Positions 32,927-45,535 of a stretch of 64,000 bases of DNA are shown here, piece after piece. Under the pieces are notes generated by a model. The model ran no database searches, was not told the origin of the DNA, and saw only the letters and a program-made list of their open reading frames with translations. Origin of the DNA: Hyparrhenia diplandra (lineage: Eukaryota; Streptophyta; Magnoliopsida; Poales; Poaceae); the NCBI GenBank assembly GCA_015847255.1, contig JADLZK010004576.1, positions 1 to 64,000 of the forward strand. Direction: 5' to 3'. Both the position numbers and the translations under genes were made by a program. Numbering within the stretch: the stretch's first letter is position 1; every line of letters starts with the position of its first letter.

Positions 32927-35900
32927 CTATCTTGTGAGACTTGACAGCTTATCTTGCTGATGACCTATGGTGCTTCCTGGGTGAGTACTTGGAGCATCTT
33001 TGGAAGAGAGATACCGGCTTCGGCTTTCCCTGACAGTGTACTCCACCTCAAAAGCAGACTGTGCATCATCCACATGCCTGCCAGCAAACATGAAATACTG
33101 TTACAGCTTGCAAATTACAAGGAAACAGAAGCTAGCAACAGGAAAACAGCACATAATCTTTCATCATATTCATACATACCTCCGATGCTCATTAGAACTT
33201 TTGGCAAGTCGATGATGAAGAGGCACTGTAGATCTTGTTCTGGCATGCTCACTTGGACTAGGTGTTGACTCTTGATTCTGAAGAATGCAAGTTTCAATTA
33301 TACGAAGCTGTGATGCCATCCTTCAACAGAACTCAAAATGTCAAAGAAAATGATGAGCCCATATGCAACTTACAGCATAGCATTGATCACAATCACACAT
33401 CACAGAAGAACTTTTAGGCATCAACTGCTGGCCCTAAGAAATGTAAGCTCAATAGTTAGCATAAGCCAAAACAAAGTAGAAATTATAGGATGTAATGCTT
33501 ATATACCACCTTGCAGCAAGATTCCTCACAGCGAGATGCTACTTGAGAAGTTGAAAGCGTCAGATCACGATCCTAAGAAACAGAAGCAGCAACCGTATTA
33601 CAATAAATAAACATCAAGCAGATGGCAATAAAATACCAGCAATGGAACTATAAACTTACTGTCTTGTAGTATGCCTGCTCACAACCGCTGATTGCACCAG
33701 AAAATTCCTCGCCATTGGGATAATTGCAATTTTGACCACTCAAGTTACATTCTGGGCAATCCCTATGTGTCCTCTCCTGGTATGAATGCCCATACTTGTT
33801 CCTGCGGTATGCATCCCGCTCCATGGCTTCATGCATTGCCTGCCTGTGTTTTGGATATCTACTAGTGTATCTTCTCTCAGCATATTCTTCCCTGATTCTT
33901 GCCTCGGATGTGTCCTTCCATACTTATAGTTTGGGGCTACACCAGTCATATAAAATAACTATTAATTTCATGCGGAGATACAAAGGAAGATGGAAACAAG
34001 TTAATTTGGTTGTATACTTTAGAAGCGAACCATGCACTGGAGAATCCCTTCTATAGTAAGCTCTGTATCCTCGCACAGAAGTATGCCTTTCTTCAACATC
34101 AATAGAGCGTGGACGAGAGAATGATTATCTGAATATGAACGCCTTTCAGGACTATAATGTCTATATCTGTCTGAGTGGTGCCCTCTACCATAGCTTTTAT
34201 CTACAAATCCTCTTCTGGCGCCTAACAAGGAACTAGAGCCTTGCCATGAATTCTTTTGAAAGCTGGCCTTGGCCTTTGCAAACTAGCTTTTATGAGAACC
34301 TGTAAATTAAAAATATAGGGGTTACTGGTTAGACATTTGGATCAAATGGTAGAAATGGCAACACACCAAATAAGCAGCTCACTAAAGTGGTTACCTTTCC
34401 ACTACCTTCGCCAAGACCATCTTTATTGACACTCTTAATGCAGTCAAAAGCTGACTGTCTTGTTGTAAAAAGCCAATGAAACCAAAATCTTTTTCGTTTT
34501 GCTGTGAACATATTTCTAGCGAGTTGTATGCTATCAATTTCACCAAATTTCCCAAACATTTGTCTCACTTTTGTCTTCATCCCAGTGAGGTGGTAAGCCA
34601 TCCAAGAAAACAGATTTCACCTGCATTGCATGACAAATTGAAGACATTGTAAAAGGCAAGAAGGATAATGCAATATATTCTGTGCTGGCCTACAAGTTCT
34701 TATAAGGCATAGATGTTTTGTTACTGTACCTTTTTCCATGATCTCATCATCTTGTGAAAGTGTGTTCGAAAATGATATGTTTGCTCTAAAATCAGTTCCA
34801 AGATACAGATCTCTTTTCTGTAGTTTCACAAAAAGCACAACAGCATCTACATGAGTCCTGAAGTCAAGAAGCGCATAGCCTCTGTTTTTACCCTTTTTTC
34901 TGGGTGCTCAATTAGATTAATTCTATCCAAGTTTTCCAACTTGAAAGGTTCCAGTTTCTCAGCTAACTGAACAAAAAGGGATCAACTGTTACATAAAACA
35001 AAATCATACTTATAACATACATTATACCAACTAAGCAAGAAGCCTTACATCATCCTTAGACCAATCAAAGCATATATTTGGGACATGAAGAGTCTCATTT
35101 TCACTGTTCTTGCATATTCCACAAGCTTTTCCCTTAATCTGAAAATTGAAGTTATAAATGTTACCTAATCATTTCATTTTAGTAAACAAACCAGCGTAGG
35201 CACATTCATTATATATAGATACAAGCATGCATTACAATAGCAAATGCACAATAAAAAGGAAATATTACTTAAAATAGTTTGGCAGGAAAAAGGACATATA
35301 GTAGGAAAACAACAATGGATATATATTAGAAGAAATGCAAGCCTTGTAGGCTTGTACCAGTGAAAAAATATAGTCAAGACTATTCATCAAATTGCTTATA
35401 TATAATTTGAAGCTGTTCCAGTTGAGTACTCTAGACAGAAATGGATACATCATATTCAACAGCATTTCAGAGGGATAATAAATTAAATATAACCAAAATG
35501 GGATGTGCCCCCCCCCCCCCTCTCTCTCTCTCTATCATACAGGCTGGCCGCCATATAAAATCTTAATATACAACACAACTAAAATTTATAAGCAAATCAT
35601 ACCTTAATATGGTGATTCTTAGCATGTAATGCCTAAAAATGCTGCTTGATTACTAGTGCACCCACATAAAATAGCAAAATAGCAGATCTGGAAACTCTCA
35701 TCTCTCAATAGCACTTTCACTATGCATCTAAAATAGCAAAATATCAAATCTGAAATCTCACATATCTCAATAGAACTTGCACTCCACATCAATTCCCATA
35801 GAATAAATCACAAACAGAGGCAGAGAAAAGAACCATAGGAAGAGGATAGCATCTATAAAACAAAGCACCAGGAGAGGAAGGAAGTAGACAAGCAACAACA

Positions 35901-38567
35901 GGGCACAGGAAACTTCCTTGACGCCGAGATGACAGTAAGAGAGAGGGGCAAGAAAAATACATGGCTCAATCCAGACTGATAGGAAGCCAGGCTTGAGCTG
36001 GGCACAGGTGAAGAACAGGGCAGAGTTTTCTGGCCAATGAGGAAGCAGGACAATGAGACAGCGCGAAATCAAAGCTGAGTGCCACAGATGATGGGTGACA
36101 CATGAAATCAAAGCAATCCACAAAAGCCAGGCGGGGCAGGGGATGCGTTGCTGGCAACTCACTGCAAAAGCGCACAGGGGAAGAAACAGAGCCAGCATGT
36201 GGCATATATTTCCTCTCAGTCTCCCCTCTCTTCCCTCAAAGCTCTATTCCATTATTCCCCCCCGTGATTTCCCACGCGATTTCCTTCACAGAAAAAGGGA
36301 AAGAAGGGGATTTCCTTCCCTGTGGGCTGAGTCGATTCTTTACCCAGCCCCATTGGCAAAGCATGAGGCACCTAACAAGAAAAAAGGCGGGCGCCATATG
36401 CCCGTATAGCTAGGCGTCTGGAAAGCTAGAAATTTTTATCGCCTAGACAGTTGCACAATTAGGATAAAAACATACCACAACTTGACAGTTGCACAAATAT
36501 TCTGGCGCATGCATCAAAAGAGTGCATGGATGTTTTGTGTAGCTATAAAAAGTTGAGCAATTATACTGCTACCTCTCATATTAGAAAAGATGTTAAATTA
36601 GGATACTTTTATGTGAAACTAGATACTTGAAGTAGAACAAGGAACAAAACTAGGATTTCCATACTTTTATGTGAACTAGATACTTGAAGTAGAACAAGGA
36701 ACGAAACTAGGATTTCCATAGTTAGCCCTTCAATTTTTCCTAGCATTACTATTAGTGCAATAATAGTTCAGATCAAGAACAGTAACTAAACTTAATGCAG
36801 GTTGCCCTTCTGCACATGTTGGCAGTATTGCATTCATGTCAACTTTTTCTTCCTTAATATTACACTATTACTTAGCAGGGAACTAACTCAAATTGAATAG
36901 ATGATAAAAGGGAGTGAGCTTTTACCAAGTTAGCAGTATTCATAAGTCATAAATTATAACAGTTACAAACACAAAGTTCTCGTTTTACTGGTCTAGCCTA
37001 AAGTGGGGCATTCCTTTTGCGCTGGAATGGATAAATGAGCCCGGCCCATTAAAACCAAAGTCATTTCAACATCATTTCCTTTTCCATATTTTTGCTCACT
37101 AGGGTACATCAATAAATGGATATAGATAATTCTAGCTGTGGAGGACAAACACAGTTGACTAGATCATTCAACACTGTAACAGTATTAGAAATTGAGTCCA
37201 AAGGTGTCAGTTAAACTAGACCTTGACCAACACCAATACACCATTAATATATGTATATGTTCATACCAGATAACCAGAACATTAAAAAAAAGTCAACCTT
37301 TCAGATAATATGATCTTTTTACAAGCTTAAAAAGTTAAATGACAATGCTGGAACATAATAACATTCAACTCTAAGAGCAATAATACCCAAGGGTGATTGA
37401 AGCTAGATGAGATGGAATGAACTAGCAGGGATGTCTGTTTTTTTTTTTTTTTTTTGGGAATCTAGCATGGATGTCAACATGACTACAAATGCCATCAATG
37501 TGAAGTGTTGCAACCAGTTCCAACTTCACTTTAGCAATAAATAACATAAACGTATAAGTTAGACTCTTAGCACCGAGAATAAAAAGCAGCTAAGAACTAC
37601 AAGGTGCTACTGATATGCATACACCGAAGTACTACATTGAATCCTACAGTATCATGCCTTCACAAACAGTGTATTTTGTACTTGAGTACTTGACAGTTGA
37701 GACAGGCACATATTGAACTCTAGATTCCAAATTGCTAACTCAGAACACCTGATTTCACGTCCATTAATGAAAATCCAAGATAGTAACAATCCACAAAAAG
37801 TATCCAATCTCAAAGTACTTAGCAATAAAAAAATCAAATTCCTAGCTTTATCCGCTTCTGAAGTAAAAATGAATTAACCCCATCCCCCAACCAGTGCATG
37901 AAATCTCTGGAAATCAGCAAAAGGCTCAATCAATTCCACATCACAGCTTACCCCAACCACCTTTCTCAAGTTCACCAAGCTAGCAATCGATGTGAATCTA
38001 TATATCGCGGTGGTAAGATTGGATGTAATACCGTAGCCTCGCGGAGGTCGTCGGCCGCCCACCTTGCCTGCCAGGCGGCGGCGAACCGGACAAAAGCTAA
38101 TCCCTTTGTTGAGGCGCTGGTCCACCGGATCCCGCACGAGGCGCACCTCCTCGACATCTCCAGCTTCCGCCAGAGCCTTGGCCACGTCCTCCTCAGAAGC
38201 GTCGTGCGGCAGCCCGGACACGAAGACCTCGTAGTCTATCCTCTTCTTCCTCCGCTTCCCCTCCCCCAATCACCTCCCCCGCCGGCGCCGGAGCAGAGAC
38301 CTCCTCCTCCTCCTCTTCCTCCATGATCACCTCCTCCACGGGCTCCTCCTCCTCCATGATCACCTCCTCCACAGGCTCCCTCCTCCACGGTAGGCACCGC
38401 TTGCTCGACCATCTGCTCAGCGACGACAGCCTCCCCGGCAGGCTGCGCCACCGGGGCTCCCTCCTCCTCAATCACCTCCATAGGCTCCTCCTCTTCGACC
38501 TCCTCCTGCGCGACGTTGAGGTCGAAAAGGTTTAACCGCGGCGCGCGCGCGGCGGTGAGGAGGCCAT
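32927..38567 (-). CDS. Three-RRM RNA-binding protein, hnRNP Q/R-like, 10 exons, frameshifted
   Basis: Exons on the minus strand: 38567-38032, 35138-35049, 34966-34730, 34620-34395, 34299-34018, 33936-33660, 33572-33510, 33433-33374, 33277-33180, 33077-32927 (TAG stop). All junctions use GT/AG and phases agree at most of them. The product has an acidic Glu-rich N-terminus, RRM1 (VFVSGLP and a GLAFVRF-type RNP1), RRM2 (NICFDW and GKNRGYALLDF), RRM3 (VFLDGLPP and DFGFIGF) and an Arg/Ser/Tyr/His-rich tail. This layout matches plant hnRNP Q/SYNCRIP-like proteins such as the At2g44710 type, which are nuclear and act in RNA processing (inference). About nine single-base indels disrupt the frame, near 38533, 38380, 38265, 38103, 34896, 34570, 34490, 34240 and 34115, many in homopolymers. 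A TAA is also in frame near 33925. The last four small exons are clean. Either many consensus errors or a decaying copy. Confidence 0.8.
35508..35533. repeat. C tract followed by CT microsatellite
   Basis: Thirteen C residues are followed by six or more TC units inside intron 1 of the RRM gene. Length is likely to be unreliable or polymorphic. Confidence 0.9.
36603..36717. repeat. Tandem duplication of a 58-bp unit
   Basis: Two head-to-tail copies starting ATACTTTTATGTGAA lie inside intron 1 of the RRM gene. They differ by one missing A and one A-to-G change, so the duplication is recent. Confidence 0.85.
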
Positions 38568-38592
38568 CTCCGGCGACCGCCGCCGGCGAATT

Positions 38593-38622
38593 CTAGGGTT
38601 TCGCGACCCCCGGGCTAGGGTT
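38593..38622 (-). promoter_or_regulatory. Two telo-box motifs upstream of the RRM gene
   Basis: On the minus strand AAACCCTAG (38593-38601) and AACCCTAG (38615-38622) lie 26-55 bp upstream of the start codon. Telo-boxes (AAACCCTA) are common near the transcription start of plant housekeeping and translation-related genes. The regulatory role here is inference. Confidence 0.5.
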
Positions 38623-41588
38623 ACTGCTAGTTACTCCAATCCACTACTCCTCGTCCATCTAGTAAGCAAAGCCTCGGCTGCGCGTTGCGGAGATGCGAAT
38701 GCGAGTGCAGCGCGGCGGCGGCGGCGGCGGCAGCAGCGAGCACGTGGCGGCGGAGGAGGAGCGGCAAGTTGTTGTTATATAGCAGCGGGGGGCCGTGCCG
38801 AGCAGGTGCGGTGAGGTGGGTCTGTCGCCGGAAAACGAAAGGGTTTCGCTCATTTCAGGCCCAGCTGCAGCCAAAAACGATAGGTGGGGCCGCCGTCGCA
38901 CTGGCGCCCACATGTCAGTGAGAGTGCCAGTCCGTGGGTAGGGTCGGCTGTCAGTCGGTGGGCGCCCGTGGACTTTCCATCGCCGACCGCGCGTGGTTAG
39001 CGCGTGCGCCAGCACCGGCGGCGTGCCTTAGTGGTGGACTGCTGGATGACAGGTGGGGTTCACTGTGAAGGCTCACCTGTCAGTGGCTTCCATTTCCAGC
39101 TGTGGCCGGTGGGCACTTCTCCATGGAAATATTTGAATTTAGTCGCAAAAAGAATGGCAATATTTAATTAGATTTTCCTGGAACTGGAAGAGATACGTGG
39201 GTCCCAGTTATCAGAGACCGCTGGTGTGTGCGAGAGACGCGTTCACATATGAGTCTGGGCCACAACATGTTAAAAGAGGCCCAATCCCGTACGCAGGAAA
39301 GGCTTAGGCCCAGTTTCTTCGTAATGGACCATGAGTGCCACAGACTACTAAACACATTTGCCTTTTTTTTTTTTTTTTTTGAGGAACACACACCTTCTTT
39401 TATTCAACTTTCAAGACTAGAATTACAAATACCATCCGGTGTTTTTGTATTTTGGTGTTTTTTCTTGAAAAAAAGTCTACTTTTCCTCCTCCTCAACTTT
39501 TGCAAAAGTCTGTTTTCCTCTATGGACCATAAAACTGAAGAGCGAACCACCTCTTTTTTTTAACTTTCCAATCATACATAAAACTAAGTTGTACATAATT
39601 CAATGAGTATGCAAATTTTACTACAGTTCAAGCATACAATAATTAGGTCACCATAAAAAATTTCACTACAATTGGACCATAGAAATTGCATAGAAATTGC
39701 AGTTATGAATTACTTCAATTAATTCTGAGAAAAGCATATATCTGAATTTACAACAAAAACTTTAATGCGAGGGCATACCATATTATATATACTTTGTGTA
39801 GATCTACTCATGTGGAGTCTAATAAAATTAAATTTTTTATTTTATAGGTTTTTACGAGATTCAGCCAAAATAAATTAAAAAGAAAAAGCCAAACCCGCCT
39901 TCAAAACCACTCTAGGAAGGTAAAATGCACGTTTGAATAGCCGAAAGTGAGGTGGTTTGTCGATTTTGCATTTTAGGATTTTTAATGCAGACATTCGGCA
40001 AAATCTTGAAGGTGGAAAAGTGATTTTTTTCTTTTTTGCTTGGGGTAGGTTGCATGCATGAGGCAACGCTTCTTTAAGGCCCGGGTGAGCAAGAAAACAG
40101 TGTTTTTGCTAAAAAATAAAGTGTTTACTATTTTCAAAACAAACATGTTGTCCCCTTGGAACGAATGATTGAAAAAAAATTACAAAAATAGAAAAATGCA
40201 GGGTGGAATAAGAAAGCATATGCAAAACAATGGAGCGAAAAATACATGAAGTTTTTGTATAAATATGTGTTTGGATGAACCGTAAGAGAAACATGAGGTT
40301 TGAGTGGATGTTTTATTCTTATAGTTTTCCTATGAAATCAAACACAGAAGAAAGTTTTCTAAGTTTTTCTATGTCAATTCGTGTGAACCAAAGGTCGCTA
40401 CGGTGACTCAATCCATACAATGTGAATCTCACATTTTATTTGGTTTTTTCTGCAATCCAAAGGGGGCCTAACTAATTAGAAAACATCTATCAAAGTGTTA
40501 TATACTATTTAAATTGTCACTTTGTTAGTGCTAAAAAGGGTTTTCTGTCCGACAAGCAATTAAATTGTTGCTTGTCTGTTCATTTATATCTTTTTTTTTT
40601 AATTTTTTGGTTAGGGTTATGATTTTGTATTACTTATTTAAATCCCTTAGGTCTTCATATATAAAATCTATACAAAAGATATTAAAGTTTTAATAAACAA
40701 AAACATATATCATCTTCAAATTAGTTTCCTTAGGCCAAGACACCAACAAACACATTTTTTTTTACATTTGCCTAAGAGTAAAAAAATCATCAACTTTTCA
40801 TGTAATTCTTAGGCAATACTTTTTGCCAGGCAAGTTACCGGTCTCCAAAGAACCAAAACATGCAGATCACCAAAAGGCCTCTAACAAAGTCCTAGTTTTT
40901 GTGGGATCATCCGATCACCACCTTCTATACTACCACCATCCGTACAAATGCAAAGATGTCTTGGTCTATTTAGTTTAGCTGTGAGCTCTAAAAAGCTTTT
41001 GTGAGCTATGTGGAAAAAGTTGTTCTGAGTTATGTGTTGTGAAAAAATATAAGTTATCTGGTTAAAACTATTGTGAAACCTACTCTCTATTTCCACTCAT
41101 TTTGAAAACCACAAAGCTAAAAAGCCAAAGCATGGTCCAAGGTGCTGCGAAAATTGTACTATGCGAAAAGCAGCTTCTAGCTATACATGTTTAGTTGGCA
41201 TTGGCAACAAAAAGAACTTTCTACATATTGAACCAAGCACAGCCCTAAATCTTTTAAAAAAATGAGTATAAGGTGAAAATATAAAAATAAGACCCGGTCA
41301 TCCAAACACTTTGATTGTAACATAAAATTCCAAATCCAACTATTGTCCCAAACCTATTATTTGAAGATTTTCACTATATAAGGTAATAATCACTATGAGA
41401 ATATATTTACTATCCAAAATATATTCTCACTATTAAATAAGATCCAAACACACCCTTAAATAAAGGAGATATATGTTACCTCATCAAGCAGTTTTCTAAT
41501 CTAAAACAATGATAAGTATTGTCTAAATAATTGATTAATTTAAAAACCTTACTTTCGTCTATTTAGGCACTAAATGAAGCGAACATAT
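38623..41588. other. RRM gene upstream flank, then AT-rich intergenic DNA
   Basis: 38623-39100 is GC-rich and probably the promoter and first transcribed bases of the RRM gene. From about 39120 the sequence is AT-rich with a 19-T tract at 39363 and no recognisable gene. Several phrases such as AGCCCAAACA-like MITE words occur, but no element has both ends clear. Confidence 0.45.
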
Positions 41589-41653
41589 GTTATAGTTTAT
41601 GCTCAATGTACTAAACAAGGCACCTTACTAGTACATTGAGCATAAACTATAAC
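41589..41653. repeat. Perfect 24-bp inverted repeat (hairpin)
   Basis: The left arm 41589-41612 and right arm 41630-41653 are exact reverse complements, with a 17-bp loop (41613-41629). The arms contain TTATGCTCAATGTACT and its complement. It lies about 30 bp left of a solo LTR but outside that LTR. Confidence 0.9.
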
Positions 41654-41685
41654 AAAACCAAGGCTCTTTCCTTAAATGTATTTTG

Positions 41686-43431
41686 TGAAGATCTCTTGTT
41701 TGATTTTTGGCTAATTAGTGACACCTAAAGACTAATCTCTCAATGCTAAGTGTTTGACATGATTGGAGATTGGTCGTCTTGGGAGGAGTTGGTGCATGGT
41801 GATCATGGAGAGTGGATCGGTGATCAAAAGTTTGATCAAGCATGCAACTGGGTGAGTTTGGAGATCAAAGGTCCCAAGGCAAAGGTATAACCATAGGGCT
41901 TTTGATTTCACACCCAAGACACCATATAGAGTGTGGGTGATTATAGGATCGATAAGCCCATTACTATAAATACTATAAAAGAGGGAAAACTTTAGGTACA
42001 TATCGATCCTCCGTGCCTTTAGGTTCAAGTCTCATATGCATGCATTCTAACCTAAAGTGCTAACTCCGTCCTTGTAGGAAATGGTTTTAAAATGCTAACG
42101 CTTGGTGTCGAGGTGTTCTTTGATATGCGACAGCAAGAAACAAATGTAGGAAGTAAACTTGGAGCAAAGGCGAAGGAGCGGCGACAAAGCGGCAGTTTTT
42201 AGCGACTCTGGCGTGCCCAGGGCCTGCCGGCCGGGAAGCTGGTCGGAAGTGGCCAGGGCGGTCCGTCGATCGCGTCTGTGAGCTACGCAAGCGGCTTTCG
42301 GTGCTTTCGGCGGAGGCGGGCCTACCGGCCAGGATGCATCCGTCGCTGACCGGAAGCACGGCCAGGACTCGCTGACCGGGAAGCAGGAAGCTGTCGGGGG
42401 TATTTGGCCGGGTTTGGGCTTTGGGTTGTGACCCGGACCCGCAAGCCAGGACTCACTGTAGTCGGTCGATTCGGTCAACGACGCTGAGAAAGTGTGTTTT
42501 TCACCCTTTCCACCACATTTAGGTGGTGTGGCCTATATATACCCTCATGTTTGCTCTTTGCTCTCTCTCTTGGACATTTGAATCATTCCTAACACTCTTG
42601 AGCAAGCAAGCAAGCCTCCCTCTCTCTCATTCTTGTTTTGAGCTTCATTCTTGAGAGAAGAGTTGATCCAAGTGCATTGCATGAGTTCTTGCATCTAGAG
42701 GCACTTGGGGATCGTTCAATGAGGCGGTGGATTTCCGTTTTCTCTTGGAGGCACGCTCCTAGCCGGCAAGTGGATTGGTGGGGCGTTGGCAAGAAGGTGA
42801 TTGTTTCTTGGCCACCTCGGTTGTTTGTGAGAGGATTCGCACTCCTCGTCGGAAGACAAAGTGCAAGGAATACATTGTTTGTGCTTTGGGTACCACACTT
42901 GTTGAGTGGTGTGTTGAGGCTAGCAAGGGGCGCGCCTAGCTCAAAACACCATCCTTGTGTTAATTAGAGCTGCTTAGGAGACTAAGTCGATTGTACAAGT
43001 GAACTCGGATTGAACAAATCGACTTGTTCATTGTCTTCGTGTGTGGATCATCACCATCAGTGGTTGATTGTTCATCTACATCCGGTGATTGGTTCATAGC
43101 CTCTTCAAGTCGGTATAACAAGTTTCTCTCCTTGCATTACTTTCCTAGTTTACCTTGTGTAGAGAGCTAGTACTTGCTTGTGTAGGTTGTTCTTGCTAGC
43201 ATAAGGATCATATTAGGATTGCTCCTTAGCTAGAGTAGTGACATAGACCTTGTGTGGACTAGAGATCATAGAATTATTTAGTCTTGCCACTAGAAGGCTT
43301 GCAAGACCACTAGAGCTAGTACAAACGCATTTCGTACGTGTTTTATGCTAATCGGTTTGTTTAGTTGAGCTTGTAAAAATTTTTATAGGCTATTCACCCC
43401 CCCCCCCCTCTAGCCATCTAGGACCTTTACA
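41686..43431 (+). mobile_element. Solo LTR of the same Copia family, opposite orientation
   Basis: Starts TGAAGATCTC and ends CTAGGACCTTTACA. Reverse-complemented, it matches the LTRs at 14713-16468 and 26665-28410 over the whole length, including the ATGCATGCATTCTAACCTA segment and the terminal CACCCCC...CTCTAGCCAT segment. It is 1,746 bp, the same as the 5' LTR. Flanks TTTTG (41681-41685) and GTTTG (43432-43436) are a 4-of-5 target duplication. A TATA-like CTATATATACC near 42532 fits + sense. No internal region remains. The C tract at about 43397-43408 may be mis-sized. Confidence 0.88.
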
Positions 43432-43436
43432 GTTTG

Positions 43437-45270
43437 TTTGAAGGATGATCTAAGGTTGGATGGATAGACTATTTTATCAACAAATTGATTGATTTCAGAA
43501 CACCAGAGAGGGACATAGTCATTCCATCTATACCATGTACACGGGACAGATCAATCTATGAAAATAGATGGATGATGTCACCCCCACTTCTCTTCATGCG
43601 AAGCCCGCCTAATTCCTCTCACCGTTCGTCCCATCAGTCCTCCCTTCTCTATGTGGGGCATCTGATGGGGACACGACTAAATCAACATGGGACGTGTGGA
43701 TTCACTATTCTACTCACTTCACCGAACCAAAGAAAATAGTAAAATAAGATGTGGATGGGAAGAGAATAACCGGTAGATGGAAGCGGGTCTCAGAGCAGGC
43801 GCCCTCCATCCATTATATTGTACACATTTTCACCAATGATTTTTGAAAGGAATTACACAAGCAATTTATAACAAACCAGAAGTAAAAAATGCTACTGTGA
43901 AAATGTTTTCTATAGCAATGACCATTCAGAGGAGGAAAGCAAGGAGATGTCACCCCCAAGAGCGAAGAAAAGGGGAAGAGCACGGGAGGGTGACAAAGGA
44001 AAAAAGGTAAATGATTAATGAATTGTCTTGTGACATGCATACTTCACGTGTCAAGGAGAATATTAGGATGGTTTTTGGGTGGTCCTTTTGAGGAAGAACA
44101 CAAACTACACTAACAATAATTAGGAGTCACCCAACATGCACTTCTTTGGATATGTGATATGTTTGGAGATGCTCTATATTTTTTGTGTGGTAATGATCAA
44201 AACCAAGAAAAGCCTACTCCAATTATTGTACTTATTACTCATGGTCCCCTACTCCTCCTTCTCTTTATAGTATTTATTTAGAGTGAAAATATGTGAACTA
44301 GTTTGACTATAAGATCACTACAGGACTTGCCCTGATGGTATTTCTTTTAAATAAAAGATAATTAGTTTCCACCTCGAAAAGGCTAGGCTAGACAATATAG
44401 GATGGATATATATATAAGTGAAGGCCAAGAGTGACCTGGTGGGAGCTCTCTACCAACAACTAACTAAAATGATGCTTGATTAATAAGATTCAAAATATCT
44501 GTTCATCTGCAACTAGGGTTGGATATAACATGTCCCTGGTAGCATGAAAATTATTGATTTTTTACTTTGCTATATAAGAACCACTATGCATATTTCTGGC
44601 GAAATCAAGATTCCTTGTAAGCTCACAAATACATATATAAATTTGAAAAAAAATAAAAACACATTGCCAAAGATACATCTATAATAAGGGCATTCATAGC
44701 TCTAAAAACTATCTAACAATTTTAATTTTAAAATTACTACTAAAACTATAGCATTCAAGGCAATATTTCTTGGTTCGCAGCTAGCATTGCGACTTGGTGT
44801 GTGAGTGAGTTCAACGACAATGGCCTCTAGAAATATGATTTGTAGATACATCTCGTTTTTTTAGTAGAGATGGCTCATTCAGCAATCACCTCTAAAAATC
44901 TTTTTCTAAAATAGTCCTCTTTTTCTCTCTCGAAATGTATATGTAGAGATGACTGCTATTTTCATCGGTCTCTATGAATGCTTTCATTATCTTTAGAAAA
45001 CGACTCTAAATGCAACCACTAGGTGAATACAAGTGTCTTTGGAGTGGACTAGTTACTAGAGCTATGTGCGAGGTCCCAGGTCGCGAGTTGGAACCCTTGT
45101 GGCCGCTTCGCTTGAAAACGGCGAAAAATCATGTGACTTGTGTGGCTTGCGACGCATCCGAGTAAGGAAGCTGGAACCCCTTAATGGCGGCAAGCGAAAA
45201 ATCATGTGACTTGTGTGGAACTGCGCCGCGACCTTACGGGATAACGAGGCCTTCTAGAGTTAAAAAAAGT
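43437..45270. other. Intergenic stretch, no gene seen
   Basis: Contains only short ORFs. A 25-bp phrase GCGAAAAATCATGTGACTTG occurs twice (about 45121 and 45192). No gene or RNA is supported. Confidence 0.4.
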
Positions 45271-45535
45271 GCGCCTTTGGCGAGTTTAGAAGCGGTGTGG
45301 CACTCACCAAAGGCAACATCTTCGCCGAGTGCCAAAGTGTTTGGCACTCACCAAAAGTGGAACACTTTTGTTAAAGTGTCATCTATTCAGCACTCACCAA
45401 AGGGTTGAGGCTTTTGCCGAGTGTCATGTTTTCAGCACTTACCAAAGGGTCCGGCTTTTTGGCGAAAGTGTCATGTTTTCAACACTCACCGGGTGGGGCT
45501 TTGCCAGTGTTGTGACAATTACACTCACCAAAGAG
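45271..45535. repeat. CACTA-type subterminal repeats, degenerate
   Basis: Repeated words of the form GCACTCACCAAAG and GCCGAGTGCCAAAG alternate in both orientations (for example near 45300, 45325, 45345, 45390, 45415, 45440). This CACTCGGCAAAG theme is characteristic of the ends of grass CACTA transposons. The true terminal CACTA motif and partner end were not found, so this is a remnant. Confidence 0.6.

Noticed and set aside
35508..35533. C13 tract followed by CT repeat considered as a regulatory element
   Set aside because: Simple microsatellite in an intron with no supporting context.
45060..45220. tRNA- or SINE-like phrase (GAGGTCCCAGGTCGCGAGTTGG)
   Set aside because: No proper B box, A-rich tail or flanking duplication.
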